64,000 bases of DNA from Bacteroidales bacterium (lineage in GTDB: Bacteria > Bacteroidota > Bacteroidia > Bacteroidales > ML635J-15), in assembly GCA_017651185.1 (NCBI GenBank), contig JAGCDJ010000025.1, forward strand, positions 186,001 through 250,000, read 5' to 3'. The notes beneath the pieces were generated by a model. That model had not been told where the DNA came from. It was given only the letters and a program-made list of their open reading frames with translations, and searched no databases. A program made the translations under genes and the position numbers. Positions 1-7,837 of this stretch are shown here, in pieces; positions within the stretch are counted from its first letter, which is position 1; every line of letters starts with the position of its first letter.

Positions 1-1093
1 ACACCATTTGTGCGACAGGTTTGTGAGGTGGAAGTTTCTCTATCTGCATATCAACCGGCCGTTCAGCAGTTTCGCCAGGAGCAAAATTTATGGATTTAAT
101 ACCTCTGCTCACTCGTGGAGTGTCGAAAAGACCATCCATTACAATGCGAGTTTCGACTGGCAAACCATAAAACGGACGCATGGAAATATTCGCCTCGTAG
201 TGATTCTTGTCCGTATAGTTCACTATTTCAGTGATTTTGCCAGTATATACCTTCCTGTAATCTGGCGAGAATCCATAAACCGCATCGCCAACATGAATTG
301 CTGGCTCGTCTTCTTTTGGTTGAGGGATAATACCTTCTTTCAGTAACCTTTGCCATTCTTTTTCAACAAAATACCGCTTCATAAAATGGATAGGTTTGTC
401 GCCACATTTTACAAATCCGCCGTAGTTTTGGCAAAACATACAATCCTCACGGTCTTCTGGACAATTGGCGCAATTCTCTAATTCCCCAAGCAGTCCTGCT
501 TCGCGGCGATAATTCTCCAATCTGTTGATAATAGGCAATACCACATTTTTGAGAACCTTTTGGTTCATACGATGCTCACCTTCAAAAATTTGCACATTGG
601 AATAGTAGCGCATAAATTCTTCGCGACAATTTACTATAGTGTCGTGATTGCCAAATAGTCCCATACAAAGAATATTTTCAGAATTGTCTGGACTATAGTT
701 GTCGAACTGATGCGCCTCCATTTCACGGTAATGCTGAATTATTTCCTCGGTAATGGTAAATTTTGTTTGCCCGTCCTTGCGTGGCTGAAAGAAATCGAAT
801 GTACCAACTTTAAGTATTTCTGACTGTTCTGAAATGTGGAAAGCAGGGTTGACGCAGATACGGAAAAATGCAGCAGGCAACTGCTGTGCGTACATTCCAC
901 CCATACTAGTACCAATGATAATGCTAAAATCCTCTTTTTCGCAAAGTTCCTTGAGAAACGGCAATGCTTCTGCCGGGTCAACAGGAATGTCAGGTGCCTC
1001 GATGCTATAATAACTTGGCAGTGCTTTTTTCAAAAAATCTACGGTACTACTCTGCCCCGATGAACCGTAACCGTGTAAATATAAAATGTTCAT
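1..1093 (-). CDS. YqiA-like alpha/beta hydrolase with Cys-rich C-terminal extension (partial, 3' end off window)
   Basis: The frame is open from the ATG at 1093 to base 1 (364 codons) and continues beyond the left edge. Residues 1-190 look like the YqiA/UPF0227 esterase family: N-terminal ILYLHGYGSS, nucleophile elbow GTSMGG (Ser63), GNHD (Asp151) and GEHR (His174) give a plausible Ser-Asp-His triad. YqiA itself ends near residue 190. Here a second segment follows, with Cys at 208, 211, 218, 221 and 230, which could bind a metal, and then about 130 residues I do not recognise. The esterase call is family knowledge; the substrate is unknown. It is followed upstream in the same direction by the small gene starting at 1563. 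Confidence 0.8.
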   Translation of the reverse strand, partial: MNILYLHGYGSSGQSSTVDFLKKALPSYYSIEAPDIPVDPAEALPFLKELCEKEDFSIIIGTSMGGMYAQQLPAAFFRICVNPAFHISEQSEILKVGTFDFFQPRKDGQTKFTITEEIIQHYREMEAHQFDNYSPDNSENILCMGLFGNHDTIVNCREEFMRYYSNVQIFEGEHRMNQKVLKNVVLPIINRLENYRREAGLLGELENCANCPEDREDCMFCQNYGGFVKCGDKPIHFMKRYFVEKEWQRLLKEGIIPQPKEDEPAIHVGDAVYGFSPDYRKVYTGKITEIVNYTDKNHYEANISMRPFYGLPVETRIVMDGLFDTPRVSRGIKSINFAPGETAERPVDMQIEKLPPHKPVAQMV

Positions 1094-1137
1094 AATTAAT
1101 TGTTTTTATCTAACCTTAAAAATCTAAAATCGTAAAT

Positions 1138-1563
1138 CTAAAGTCCCAAATTTAAAATTGCCTTGTACCACTCCTCACTGAACCAGATGTTCTCTGGTAT
1201 GTCTCCTGCCGAAAGGAAGCAGTTAATCATCTGTGCGCCTGTGTATCCGCAAAGAGTTCTCTCGTTGGGCTGGTTACGATAGGCAATCATAAAACGCTTG
1301 TCGGGCATTTTTCTGGCAACTTCGTAAAGTCGGCGTACATTGTCGCTAATCTGCTCCAATGTGATACGCGGATGACCTTTTCGCAACTCGGTGGTTATTA
1401 GGGCATACGAATTTCCAGCAAGACCTTCGCCTTGACCGTTTTTTGCACCGAATTTTCTTAGTGCTACTTTGGCAGAACCAGCACCATGCCGTCCTTCGGG
1501 ATTGCTTCCGAACACAAAAATGATGTCTTGTCCGGGTGAGATATTTCCTGTGTAATGATTCAT
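1138..1563 (-). CDS. Conserved phage-type small protein (FGSN..G.HGAG family)
   Basis: 141 residues. Near the N-terminus is a glycine-rich signature, FVFGSNPEGRHGAGSAK, followed by GNSYALITT. I associate this with a small family common in phages and prophages (A1S_2505-like), distantly reminiscent of macro domains, so nucleotide or ADP-ribose binding is possible but only an inference. The C-terminal part (residues 85-141) has Arg/Asn-rich and aromatic stretches that I cannot assign. It is on the same strand as the YqiA-like gene, 44 bases upstream of that gene's start, so the two may be co-transcribed. No toxin, integrase or structural phage gene lies nearby. Confidence 0.6.
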   Translation of the reverse strand: MNHYTGNISPGQDIIFVFGSNPEGRHGAGSAKVALRKFGAKNGQGEGLAGNSYALITTELRKGHPRITLEQISDNVRRLYEVARKMPDKRFMIAYRNQPNERTLCGYTGAQMINCFLSAGDIPENIWFSEEWYKAILNLGL

Positions 1564-1638
1564 AGATATAATTTATTAAATTTTTGTCTTTTATTTATGA
1601 CAGTGCAATAATAGCACGTTTTTTCGTATGATGCCGAT

Positions 1639-1653
1639 TTCTGCTAGTAGCAG
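1639..1653. repeat. Palindromic 15-mer, copy 1
   Basis: TTCTGCTAGTAGCAG, containing the perfect 13-base palindrome CTGCTA-G-TAGCAG. It begins a few bases beyond the stop codon of the WG-repeat gene, so it could form a weak terminator-like hairpin. An identical copy sits upstream of that gene. Confidence 0.6.
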
Positions 1654-1657
1654 GATT

Positions 1658-2536
1658 TTATTTCGAATAATCGTACCAACTGCCAAACGATGCTTTCGAT
1701 TTGTTTGTGGTGAATTCTCCATCGCTGCCAATCCAGCCCCATTTGCCGTTATACAAAACTCGGGTGTATTCTTCCGATTCGATGATTGTTTCATCGAAAA
1801 TGGGCTTGGTATAGGTCTTGCCCCACAAGAAGCCGATTTTGCCATCCTTCAGTACAGGTACTGCGCCATCTGGATCCTGCATTTCATAAACCTCGTCCAA
1901 GTCGATGGGAGTGGACTCGGTGCCGTCGCATCCGTCAAGGATACCCTTTTTGCCATTTTCCACAACCACAAAATACTCCATATATGCCCAGAAGTAGCGG
2001 AATATGCGTTCGTAACCTTTGGTTAAAACTTTGTGTTCCCTGATGTTGTACAGGAAATAACGGCCATTAAGAACGACTGGAATCAGATTGGACCTCTCGA
2101 AGCAGGTATATAGTTCGGGAAAGTCTTCGAACTGCGGCTCTATGAGTATCTTGCCACACACATCGCGGAGACCTTTTTTCCCGTTCTCGCCCGTGAAAAT
2201 CTGGTCGCGCATATCAAGATGCTTTTTGTTATACTTTTTTTCCTTCTTCCAATATTCATCGACCTCTTTCGAAGAGTATTCTCTGTCCAACAAACTTGGA
2301 GTTCCTCCCCACACACATTCTCGTATATGCCGTGCTTCATAGTAGGCCTTGGCAGTTTCCACATCCGGCACCGTACACTTGATGTAGTGAGCAGAATCTT
2401 CATCGGTATCCTCTTGTTTGTCGTCATCATCCCAGATTGCTCTGCAACTCCAATCGTGCCACATATCATAAAGGGCACGCTCGTTGGCTTTCTCCGCCGT
2501 CCATAGATAAGAAAGATCATTGTTGGTATTTTTCAT
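1658..2536 (-). CDS. WG-repeat protein
   Basis: 292 residues. The first ~110 residues are acidic and Trp-rich with no recognised domain. From about 115 to 280 there are WG-type repeats, whose cores read ENGKKGLRD (117), LNGRYFLYN (156), ENGKKGILD (193), DGKIGFLWG (231) and YNGKWGWIG (262). WG repeats form beta structures and are widespread in Bacteroidota; a binding or scaffolding role is usual, but no activity can be assigned. There is no signal peptide, so it is probably cytoplasmic. The gene is bracketed by two copies of a 15-base sequence containing a 13-base palindrome (1639-1653 and 2599-2613). Confidence 0.75.
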   Translation of the reverse strand: MKNTNNDLSYLWTAEKANERALYDMWHDWSCRAIWDDDDKQEDTDEDSAHYIKCTVPDVETAKAYYEARHIRECVWGGTPSLLDREYSSKEVDEYWKKEKKYNKKHLDMRDQIFTGENGKKGLRDVCGKILIEPQFEDFPELYTCFERSNLIPVVLNGRYFLYNIREHKVLTKGYERIFRYFWAYMEYFVVVENGKKGILDGCDGTESTPIDLDEVYEMQDPDGAVPVLKDGKIGFLWGKTYTKPIFDETIIESEEYTRVLYNGKWGWIGSDGEFTTNKSKASFGSWYDYSK

Positions 2537-2598
2537 TTCTTTAATCTTTTTTCATTTTTTCGGGTACAAAATTACAACAAATATGGTAGATGAACAAA

Positions 2599-2613
2599 TT
2601 CTGCTAGTAGCAG
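2599..2613. repeat. Palindromic 15-mer, copy 2
   Basis: Identical to the 15-mer at 1639-1653. It lies about 60 bases upstream of the WG-repeat gene start and 15 bases before the decayed ATPase 3' end. It could be an operator or the edge of a mobile cassette. Confidence 0.6.
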
Positions 2614-2627
2614 AAAATATTACTCCC

Positions 2628-2729
2628 ACGATTTGTTTGCCAACACATACTGATTTGTAAAAAAGTGGCGATATGCAGCGGATTTGAGTAAAATTTTTAA
2701 AATCTCGCTAGATATAATGATTTTTTTAC
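2628..2729 (+). pseudogene. Relic 3' end of a second AAA ATPase gene
   Basis: This ~100-base stretch is about 80% identical by eye to 4184-4283, which holds the last codons and 3' flank of the ATPase gene at 2770-4209. The relic reads D-L-F-A-N-T-Y-stop where the intact gene has D-L-F-A-T-A-Y-stop, and the following non-coding sequence (TGATTTGTAAAAAA.TGGCGATA.GCAGCGGATT and on) is also shared. The body of this upstream paralogue is missing. The simplest reading is a former tandem duplication in which one copy was deleted. Confidence 0.7.
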
Positions 2730-2739
2730 AAAAACATTG

Positions 2740-2747
2740 TATATTTG
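2740..2747 (+). promoter_or_regulatory. Bacteroidota -7 box for the AAA ATPase
   Basis: TATATTTG matches the TAnnTTTG consensus, 22 bases before the ATG at 2770. Confidence 0.55.
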
Positions 2748-2769
2748 CATCGTCAAATTTTAATTAACT

Positions 2770-4209
2770 ATGGCACAACTGATAGGTAGAATCAAGGAAC
2801 AAAACGAGTTACGAAAATACTACGAATCGAAGAAGTCGGATTTGGTAATGTTATACGGACGAAGACGTGTTGGCAAGACATTTCTTGTCAAGGAATTTTT
2901 TAAAGGTGTGTTCGATTTTGCAATAACAGCCATTCCTAAGACAAAGGAAGTTACAACATACGACCAGTTGATGAACTTCCACATTACGATGAAAAGATTC
3001 GGTGCGCCTTCGCAAAACAGACCTAAAAGTTGGATAGAAGCCTTTTATCAATTGCGCGAAATGCTTGAAAAGTCCAGCAACAAGGGCAAAAAGGTTGTCT
3101 TTTTCGACGAATTGCCGTGGATGGACACACCTCGTTCACGTTTCTTGCCCGCCTTCGAGCATTTTTGGAACGACTGGGCATCGTCAAGGGATGACATTCT
3201 TCTGATAATTTGCGGTTCCTCGGCTTCGTGGATGGTAAACAACATTCTCGACAATCCAGGCGGACTTCACAACCGCCTTAGCGGGAGTATAAAACTGTCG
3301 GCATTCTCGCTTATGGAATGCGAAGAGTTTTTCAAGGTCAACGGATTCAACTTAACGCGAAAGCAAATTGTTGAAGCATACATGACTTTCGGCGGAGTGC
3401 CATATTACATTAGTTTAATGGAGCGCGAATTGAGTGTTGCACAAAATATTGATTCACTGATATTTTCCAAGTCTGGAAAACTCCACGACGAATACGACCA
3501 CCTATACAGGTCATTGTTTGCAGGGTCGGAAAACTATTATAAAGTGGTGAATGCTCTTACTAAAAAAGACAATGGGCTTACAAAGGATGAAATTGTGCGA
3601 GCCACTGGCATAAAGGATGGAGGCACTCTTACGAAAATCTTGAAAGACCTTGTGCAGTCGGACTTTGTTACACAACAGAATGTTTTTGAAAGCAAGTCAA
3701 ACTACCGTGCATCGTACAGGTTGACAGATTTCTTTTCGCTGTTTTACAACAAGATAGTCGTAAAGAACGATTTCGGTGACGAGCATTTCTGGATGCACAA
3801 CATCAACACTCCAAAATACAACACTTGGAAAGGTCTTGCCTTCGAGGAACTATGCATGAACCATGTGGCACAGATAAAACAAAAATTGGGAATATCTGGC
3901 GTACTGACCAATGTGTATCAATGGAATAGCAAAACGTCAAAGCCAGGTGCACAAATCGACTTGGTTATTGACAGGAAAGACGACACTATAAATCTTTGCG
4001 AAATAAAATATGTAAAGGGCAAGTTTACAATAACCTCAAAATATGAAAAGGAACTTGATCATAAAATTGATGCATTCGCAGAAGAAAACGGCAACGACAA
4101 ATCCATACAACTCACAATGATAACTACCGATGGCGTTGCCCGTAATGCTCATTCTGCCGTAGTTACAAACGAAATTTTACTTGACGATTTGTTTGCCACT
4201 GCATACTGA
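2770..4209 (+). CDS. Archaeal-type AAA ATPase with DUF234 / PD-(D/E)XK-like C-terminus
   Basis: 479 residues, the usual length for this family. Walker A is GRRRVGKT (30-37) and Walker B is VVFFDELPW (109-117). A winged-helix region lies near 265-320. The C-terminal domain contains AQIDLVID (Asp397) followed by LCEIKYVKG (Glu411, Lys413), the D...ExK pattern of restriction-like nucleases found in DUF234. The family is common in Bacteroidota and archaea, often in many copies per genome. Its role is not settled; defence or mobile-element functions have been suggested. It is monocistronic, on the opposite strand to its neighbours, with a relic duplicate of its 3' end just upstream. Confidence 0.88.
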   Translation: MAQLIGRIKEQNELRKYYESKKSDLVMLYGRRRVGKTFLVKEFFKGVFDFAITAIPKTKEVTTYDQLMNFHITMKRFGAPSQNRPKSWIEAFYQLREMLEKSSNKGKKVVFFDELPWMDTPRSRFLPAFEHFWNDWASSRDDILLIICGSSASWMVNNILDNPGGLHNRLSGSIKLSAFSLMECEEFFKVNGFNLTRKQIVEAYMTFGGVPYYISLMERELSVAQNIDSLIFSKSGKLHDEYDHLYRSLFAGSENYYKVVNALTKKDNGLTKDEIVRATGIKDGGTLTKILKDLVQSDFVTQQNVFESKSNYRASYRLTDFFSLFYNKIVVKNDFGDEHFWMHNINTPKYNTWKGLAFEELCMNHVAQIKQKLGISGVLTNVYQWNSKTSKPGAQIDLVIDRKDDTINLCEIKYVKGKFTITSKYEKELDHKIDAFAEENGNDKSIQLTMITTDGVARNAHSAVVTNEILLDDLFATAY

Positions 4210-4283
4210 TTTGTAAAAAAATGGCGATACGCAGCGGATTCTGGTGAAATTTTCAAAATCTCGCTGGGTTAAGCATTTTTTTA

Positions 4284-4311
4284 CGGAATTATCCCCTTTA
4301 GTCTTGTAAAA
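4284..4311 (-). repeat. 28-nt intergenic repeat, copy A
   Basis: CGGAATTATCC..., ending TAGTCTTGTAAAA. It lies between the AAA ATPase and the first of three unknown minus-strand genes. It differs from copies B and C only in the C/T tract in the middle. Confidence 0.8.
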
Positions 4312-4356
4312 CAACTTTATTAGTTTTATCAAATGGCAATTCATTAAACAAGAGCG

Positions 4357-4674
4357 TTAGTCTGGATAGCGAGAGTGTAGAATTATTCCTCGTTCCTTGA
4401 ACGCGGCAATTATCTTGTCATACAACACACCAAGGCATGTGCTGATTCCATAATCGGGTTTCATAAGGCAATAAAGATAATTGTTCTCGTAACTTTCAAA
4501 GTCAATGCTTACACCCACGCTCGTATGGAAAGAGTGGTCGCTTCCATCATACCAAATCTTGACAGGTGGAATCTCTCTAAAGTGAAAATATGGGTCGAAC
4601 ACCTTGCCCGTATAACACGGAAGTGTTACATTATATTCGAATGCAGCTTGTATCTCTTCTGTTGTGTGTATCAT
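4357..4674 (-). CDS. Unknown small protein, cassette 1
   Basis: 105 residues, no signal peptide, no recognised domain. It is rich in Tyr, Phe and Asp with mixed beta-like character (KVFDPYFHFREIPPVKIWYDG). The start at 4674 lies about 10 bases inside repeat copy B, and copy A lies 46 bases beyond its stop. The neighbouring genes are unrelated in sequence but share the same repeat boundary and orientation. Such small soluble orphan proteins in repeat-bounded arrays resemble orphan immunity genes, but that is context only. Confidence 0.6.
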   Translation of the reverse strand: MIHTTEEIQAAFEYNVTLPCYTGKVFDPYFHFREIPPVKIWYDGSDHSFHTSVGVSIDFESYENNYLYCLMKPDYGISTCLGVLYDKIIAAFKERGIILHSRYPD

Positions 4675-4684
4675 CTTATATATT

Positions 4685-4712
4685 CGGAATTATCCCTTTT
4701 AGTCTTGTAAAA
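4685..4712 (-). repeat. 28-nt intergenic repeat, copy B
   Basis: CGGAATTATCC... TAGTCTTGTAAAA, one base different from copy A. It fills nearly all of the gap between cassettes 1 and 2. Confidence 0.8.
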
Positions 4713-4721
4713 TAAAACACG

Positions 4722-5309
4722 CTATTCGTGTGTTCTTTGTTTTATTGGATAACGCCCCAAGACAAAGTTCGTCAAATCTTTTTTTAGTATTTCACAAATT
4801 TTGTCAGCAATCTCTTTGTCCTTTACACAATATCTTAAACATTTCCCCAAATAAACGCCATATCCATCCTTGTATGGCTCATTGTATATATTGAAATCTT
4901 TATGGGGATTCCAAATAAATGAATTGAGTTCAACATCGGCGGAATAATTGTCCACATACATTTTAAGTTCATCGTATGTGGTTGGATGCAAAATACCACC
5001 AGTTTGGCACGCCACAGATAAAGAAATATGGTTAAATTCCATCACCGTCTGTTCAATATCTTTAACAAGCGGTTCTTGTATTTCAACTTCATAATTTTTA
5101 ACCGTAACATAGTTTTTGTTATTATCGCATACAAACAAAGCAACTATGTTGTCACTTCTTGTAAGTTTCGGGCAGGGTACGATTATATGAATAGTGTTAT
5201 CACATAGAAAAACATCAACATCCAAGTCGTCAACAACACAAATTCCACGGCAAAGATTCTGATACTGATTGACAATGTGTCCTGCTCTGTATAATCCTTT
5301 AAATTTCAT
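4722..5309 (-). CDS. Unknown protein, cassette 2
   Basis: I place the start at the ATG at 5309 (MKFKGLYRAG), giving 195 residues. A longer open frame to 5420 would run through repeat copy C and the end of the next gene, and has no plausible start context. There is no signal peptide or transmembrane segment. A central beta-rich part (VDVFLCDNTIHIIVPCPK) and a C-terminal helical part with a KEIADKICEILKKDL stretch are visible. I do not recognise the family. Repeat B follows the stop within 10 bases, and repeat C lies 42 bases upstream of the start. Confidence 0.6.
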   Translation of the reverse strand: MKFKGLYRAGHIVNQYQNLCRGICVVDDLDVDVFLCDNTIHIIVPCPKLTRSDNIVALFVCDNNKNYVTVKNYEVEIQEPLVKDIEQTVMEFNHISLSVACQTGGILHPTTYDELKMYVDNYSADVELNSFIWNPHKDFNIYNEPYKDGYGVYLGKCLRYCVKDKEIADKICEILKKDLTNFVLGRYPIKQRTHE

Positions 5310-5350
5310 AAATATAAATATTATAGTTAGGCAAAAATACAAAAATAAAA

Positions 5351-5378
5351 CGGAATTATCCTTTTTAGTCTTGTAAGT
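5351..5378 (-). repeat. 28-nt intergenic repeat, copy C
   Basis: CGGAATTATCC then a T-rich tract and TAGTCTTGTAA. It immediately follows the stop codon of cassette 3, just as copy B follows cassette 2. Confidence 0.8.
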
Positions 5379-5379
5379 A

Positions 5380-6159
5380 TTAATCTTCATCGGGCAGAAT
5401 GCTAAACTCTCCAAGGTCAAAGTTATTCACACAAAGTCCAATGCCATAGCGGGAATTTCCATAACTGTCTTCGCCCATAATTTCTATGCTGTAGCACTTC
5501 CTGCATACCTTGATGTGCGGAATGAAGAAAATCTTCTCAAACGCTTTGCGAATGGACGAAAGCGCATTGATAAAGTCATTGCTCGGCGCACTATTCTGAA
5601 ACCACGGCTTGATGTCGCACTTCTTTCCGCTTATTCTTTCATATATTTTCTGTATCTCGTCCAGATACTGCCTGTTTTCTGCAATCTCAACCCTTGACAA
5701 ACATTTCGGGATTGTGTCATCCATACTGGCGCGCTCAATCTGACGCAAAAAGAAGATATACAATGTTTTGGCGACATTTGCTCGGCTAAATGTAATCTTT
5801 TCGGTGCGCATATTATCGAGTTGAAGATAATATACGTCATTATCCCTGACCATAATCGGACAAAATTCCCGAATTTTCTTCCTCGATGTACGCTTTGTCA
5901 ACTCCTTTTTAAGCAAATCGACAGCAAGGTCGTTGTCGCCGTTGGTAAATTCCTCCAGCCACTGGGCAAGCTTATCTACCTGATTGCAACGGGCATCCTT
6001 TTCGCTTACCCATTTTCCAAATTCCGCCATTGTGATTTCGTTTGAAAACTTTGTCACATCATCATCGCCTTCAACATAAAATACGCGCTCGGAATTTGGT
6101 TCCAAATCAAAGTTTGGACTAAAGAATTTCTTTGGAATGTTTAACTCTTTATCTATCAT
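5380..6159 (-). CDS. Unknown protein, cassette 3
   Basis: 259 residues, soluble, no domain recognised. The N-terminus has FYVEGDDDVTKF, the middle is Lys/Arg-rich (KKELTKRTSRKKIREF), and the C-terminal third carries CRKC and beta-like segments. The start at 6159 overlaps the stop of a six-codon upstream frame (ATG AAA AAA AGA AGA AAA TGA) in an ATGA overlap. That mini-frame is preceded by AAAGGAGG and, further up, a strong hairpin. Repeat C follows its stop. It is the first gene of the three-gene minus-strand array and may drive the others. Confidence 0.6.
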   Translation of the reverse strand: MIDKELNIPKKFFSPNFDLEPNSERVFYVEGDDDVTKFSNEITMAEFGKWVSEKDARCNQVDKLAQWLEEFTNGDNDLAVDLLKKELTKRTSRKKIREFCPIMVRDNDVYYLQLDNMRTEKITFSRANVAKTLYIFFLRQIERASMDDTIPKCLSRVEIAENRQYLDEIQKIYERISGKKCDIKPWFQNSAPSNDFINALSSIRKAFEKIFFIPHIKVCRKCYSIEIMGEDSYGNSRYGIGLCVNNFDLGEFSILPDED

Positions 6160-6231
6160 TTTCTTCTTTTTTTCATTTTACTTTTCCTCGCCTCCTTTAC
6201 CGCTTTTGTCAGTCCCCATTGACAAAAGCGG
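6159..6231 (-). promoter_or_regulatory. Leader of the cassette array: hairpin, SD-like AAAGGAGG and mini-ORF
   Basis: A perfect 12-base inverted repeat, CCGCTTTTGTCA / TGACAAAAGCGG (6200-6211 and 6220-6231, 8-base loop), precedes AAAGGAGG and a six-codon frame whose TGA overlaps the start of the 259-residue protein. This could be a translationally coupled leader or a transcription-attenuating hairpin. Bacteroidota rarely rely on SD sequences, so AAAGGAGG stands out. Confidence 0.45.
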
Positions 6232-6239
6232 AAGGATAA

Positions 6240-6600
6240 ACGGCAAGGCTTTTTCATCTTTTTCATTTTTTCATCGACTCCATAGTTTTTATTTTCGGCG
6301 TCGTTTTACTGTGTAAATTTTACGCAAAGATAAATCATATTTTTGAACTGACCAAATTTTTTGTGTATTTTTTACACATTATTTTTTAGGACAAGTTCAA
6401 CAAGAGTATCTTTTCTTTTTTATAATATATGAGCCATATATTATGATGGTTTTATAATCACTTGATTATAAATAAATTATAAAATGATATTTTTATGATT
6501 ATTGCCCTACATCGACACAAAACAAGATAAAATCACAATATTTGCTCCCTTCGAATAATGGTACTGACGATGCATGCATCGTCCAGAAACAATTTCAAAT
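6240..6600. other. AT-rich gene-free stretch
   Basis: No frame of note on either strand. It contains poly-T runs, TTTACAC-type motifs and short AT palindromes (ATAATATATGAGCCATATATTAT). It probably holds the promoter of the array to its left. Confidence 0.4.
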
Positions 6601-6603
6601 AAC

Positions 6604-6728
6604 TTGAAACCTAGAAACAGCACAGCGTATAAACGGCGTAGCCATTCAAACCCAGAAACACTGAAACTTAGAAACCTAGAAACGGGCTTTGCCCATAGAA
6701 ACAGCGAAGCGTAGAAACGACTTTAGCC
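6604..6728. repeat. Dispersed GAAAC / AAACGGCGTAGCC repeat patch, locus 1
   Basis: Degenerate tandem units built from GAAACCTAGAAAC, AAACGGCGTAGCCATTCAAAC and GGGCTTTGCCC. Related patches are at 13907-13965, around 50497-50521 and at 60958-61069. The patch reaches the stop codon of the glycosyltransferase gene. Confidence 0.65.
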
Positions 6729-7817
6729 CCTAACCCTTCTCCCCTTCCACATCGGCCTATAAAACAACGATGCCACGACAACAGACACAATATAAATCGG
6801 ATAAATAATAGTCAACGGAAGAATTGCCCACCATAATTTGCCCATGCTGTAAAATCGCAAAACTGGAATAATAAAATATGTATCAACTGCAAATTTCATC
6901 ATTAGCAAACAGAAATACACTATAAAATATATCGGATTTATGCAACCCGCCACAAAGGCGACAATCAGCGCAAGCGACATCAGGAAAATCAAAGACGAGA
7001 CAAAAATGGCAAATCCATTCTTATATCCCCCTGCTTTCGACGCCCATCTTACCCTCTGCTTGAAAAAGTCACAAATTCCTTCTGGTCCTTGTGTTTCGAC
7101 AATACATTCTCCGCTTTGCACAAAACCTACCTTATGCTTACTATGCGCATAATGGAGCAGAAAAACATCATCTCCCGATGAATACTTCGGATTTAAATCG
7201 GCTTCGGCATACACCTTTCGCTCAACAGCAAGATTGGCACCATTGCACATAAACGGTCTGCCCATAAAAAAACCCGATGCGCCACTGCCAGTAAGGGAAA
7301 GAAATTCAAGTTGCATAAGACCTTGAAAGAAACCTTTTTTATGAAAATAACGCACTGGTCCACATAGCATTTGACATTTTTCGGAATGTATTTTCGCAAC
7401 GGTTGTTTCAATGCATCTGCTACCAAGCACACAATCGGCATCGGTAAAAAAAAGTATATCTCCTGATGAACTTTCGTAGCCTAACCTCAATGCTGACTTC
7501 TTGCCTATAACCTCATCGCCAGCAGAAATTATTTTTATCCTTGAATCGGAAAACGATTTTGCAATAGCCAGTGAATTATCATCGCTATGGTCATCGACAA
7601 GTATAAATTCGCATTTTGTATATGTCTGTGCAAAAAGACTATTTATCAAGGCAGAAAGATTTTTCTCCTCGTTCCTGAATGCAACAATGACACTCACAAG
7701 AGGTTTTTCAGCATTTGTCGAAAACGACCTTACATCTTCATCCTCACGCCAATAATAACCAAATGCCAATATCAGCAATACATAAATGATTGTTATTATT
7801 GCCAAGGTTATAATCAT
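6723..7817 (-). CDS. Membrane-associated family 2 glycosyltransferase
   Basis: 364 residues. There is an N-terminal membrane anchor (3-21), then a GT-A fold: VSVIVAFRNEEKNL (41-54), LVDDHSDD (73-80), metal-binding FTDADC (DAD 126-128), a GANLAVER acceptor region and QRVRW near 260. Three or so hydrophobic segments follow (about 270-345). This is the layout of processive or lipid-linked GT2 enzymes of envelope glycan synthesis; the sugar is unknown. It follows the NYN gene on the same strand with about 20 bases between. Confidence 0.88.
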   Translation of the reverse strand: MIITLAIITIIYVLLILAFGYYWREDEDVRSFSTNAEKPLVSVIVAFRNEEKNLSALINSLFAQTYTKCEFILVDDHSDDNSLAIAKSFSDSRIKIISAGDEVIGKKSALRLGYESSSGDILFFTDADCVLGSRCIETTVAKIHSEKCQMLCGPVRYFHKKGFFQGLMQLEFLSLTGSGASGFFMGRPFMCNGANLAVERKVYAEADLNPKYSSGDDVFLLHYAHSKHKVGFVQSGECIVETQGPEGICDFFKQRVRWASKAGGYKNGFAIFVSSLIFLMSLALIVAFVAGCINPIYFIVYFCLLMMKFAVDTYFIIPVLRFYSMGKLWWAILPLTIIYPIYIVSVVVASLFYRPMWKGRRVRG

Positions 7818-7837
7818 GTCAATATGAAATGACTATA

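Noticed and set aside
4284..5378. The three 28-nt repeats as a CRISPR array
   Set aside because: The copies are 370 to 640 bases apart with genes between them, not 30-40-base spacers, and no cas gene is present.
4284..6160. Integron with attC sites
   Set aside because: The repeat lacks the inverted core sites of attC and no integron integrase is in view; only the general cassette resemblance is kept.
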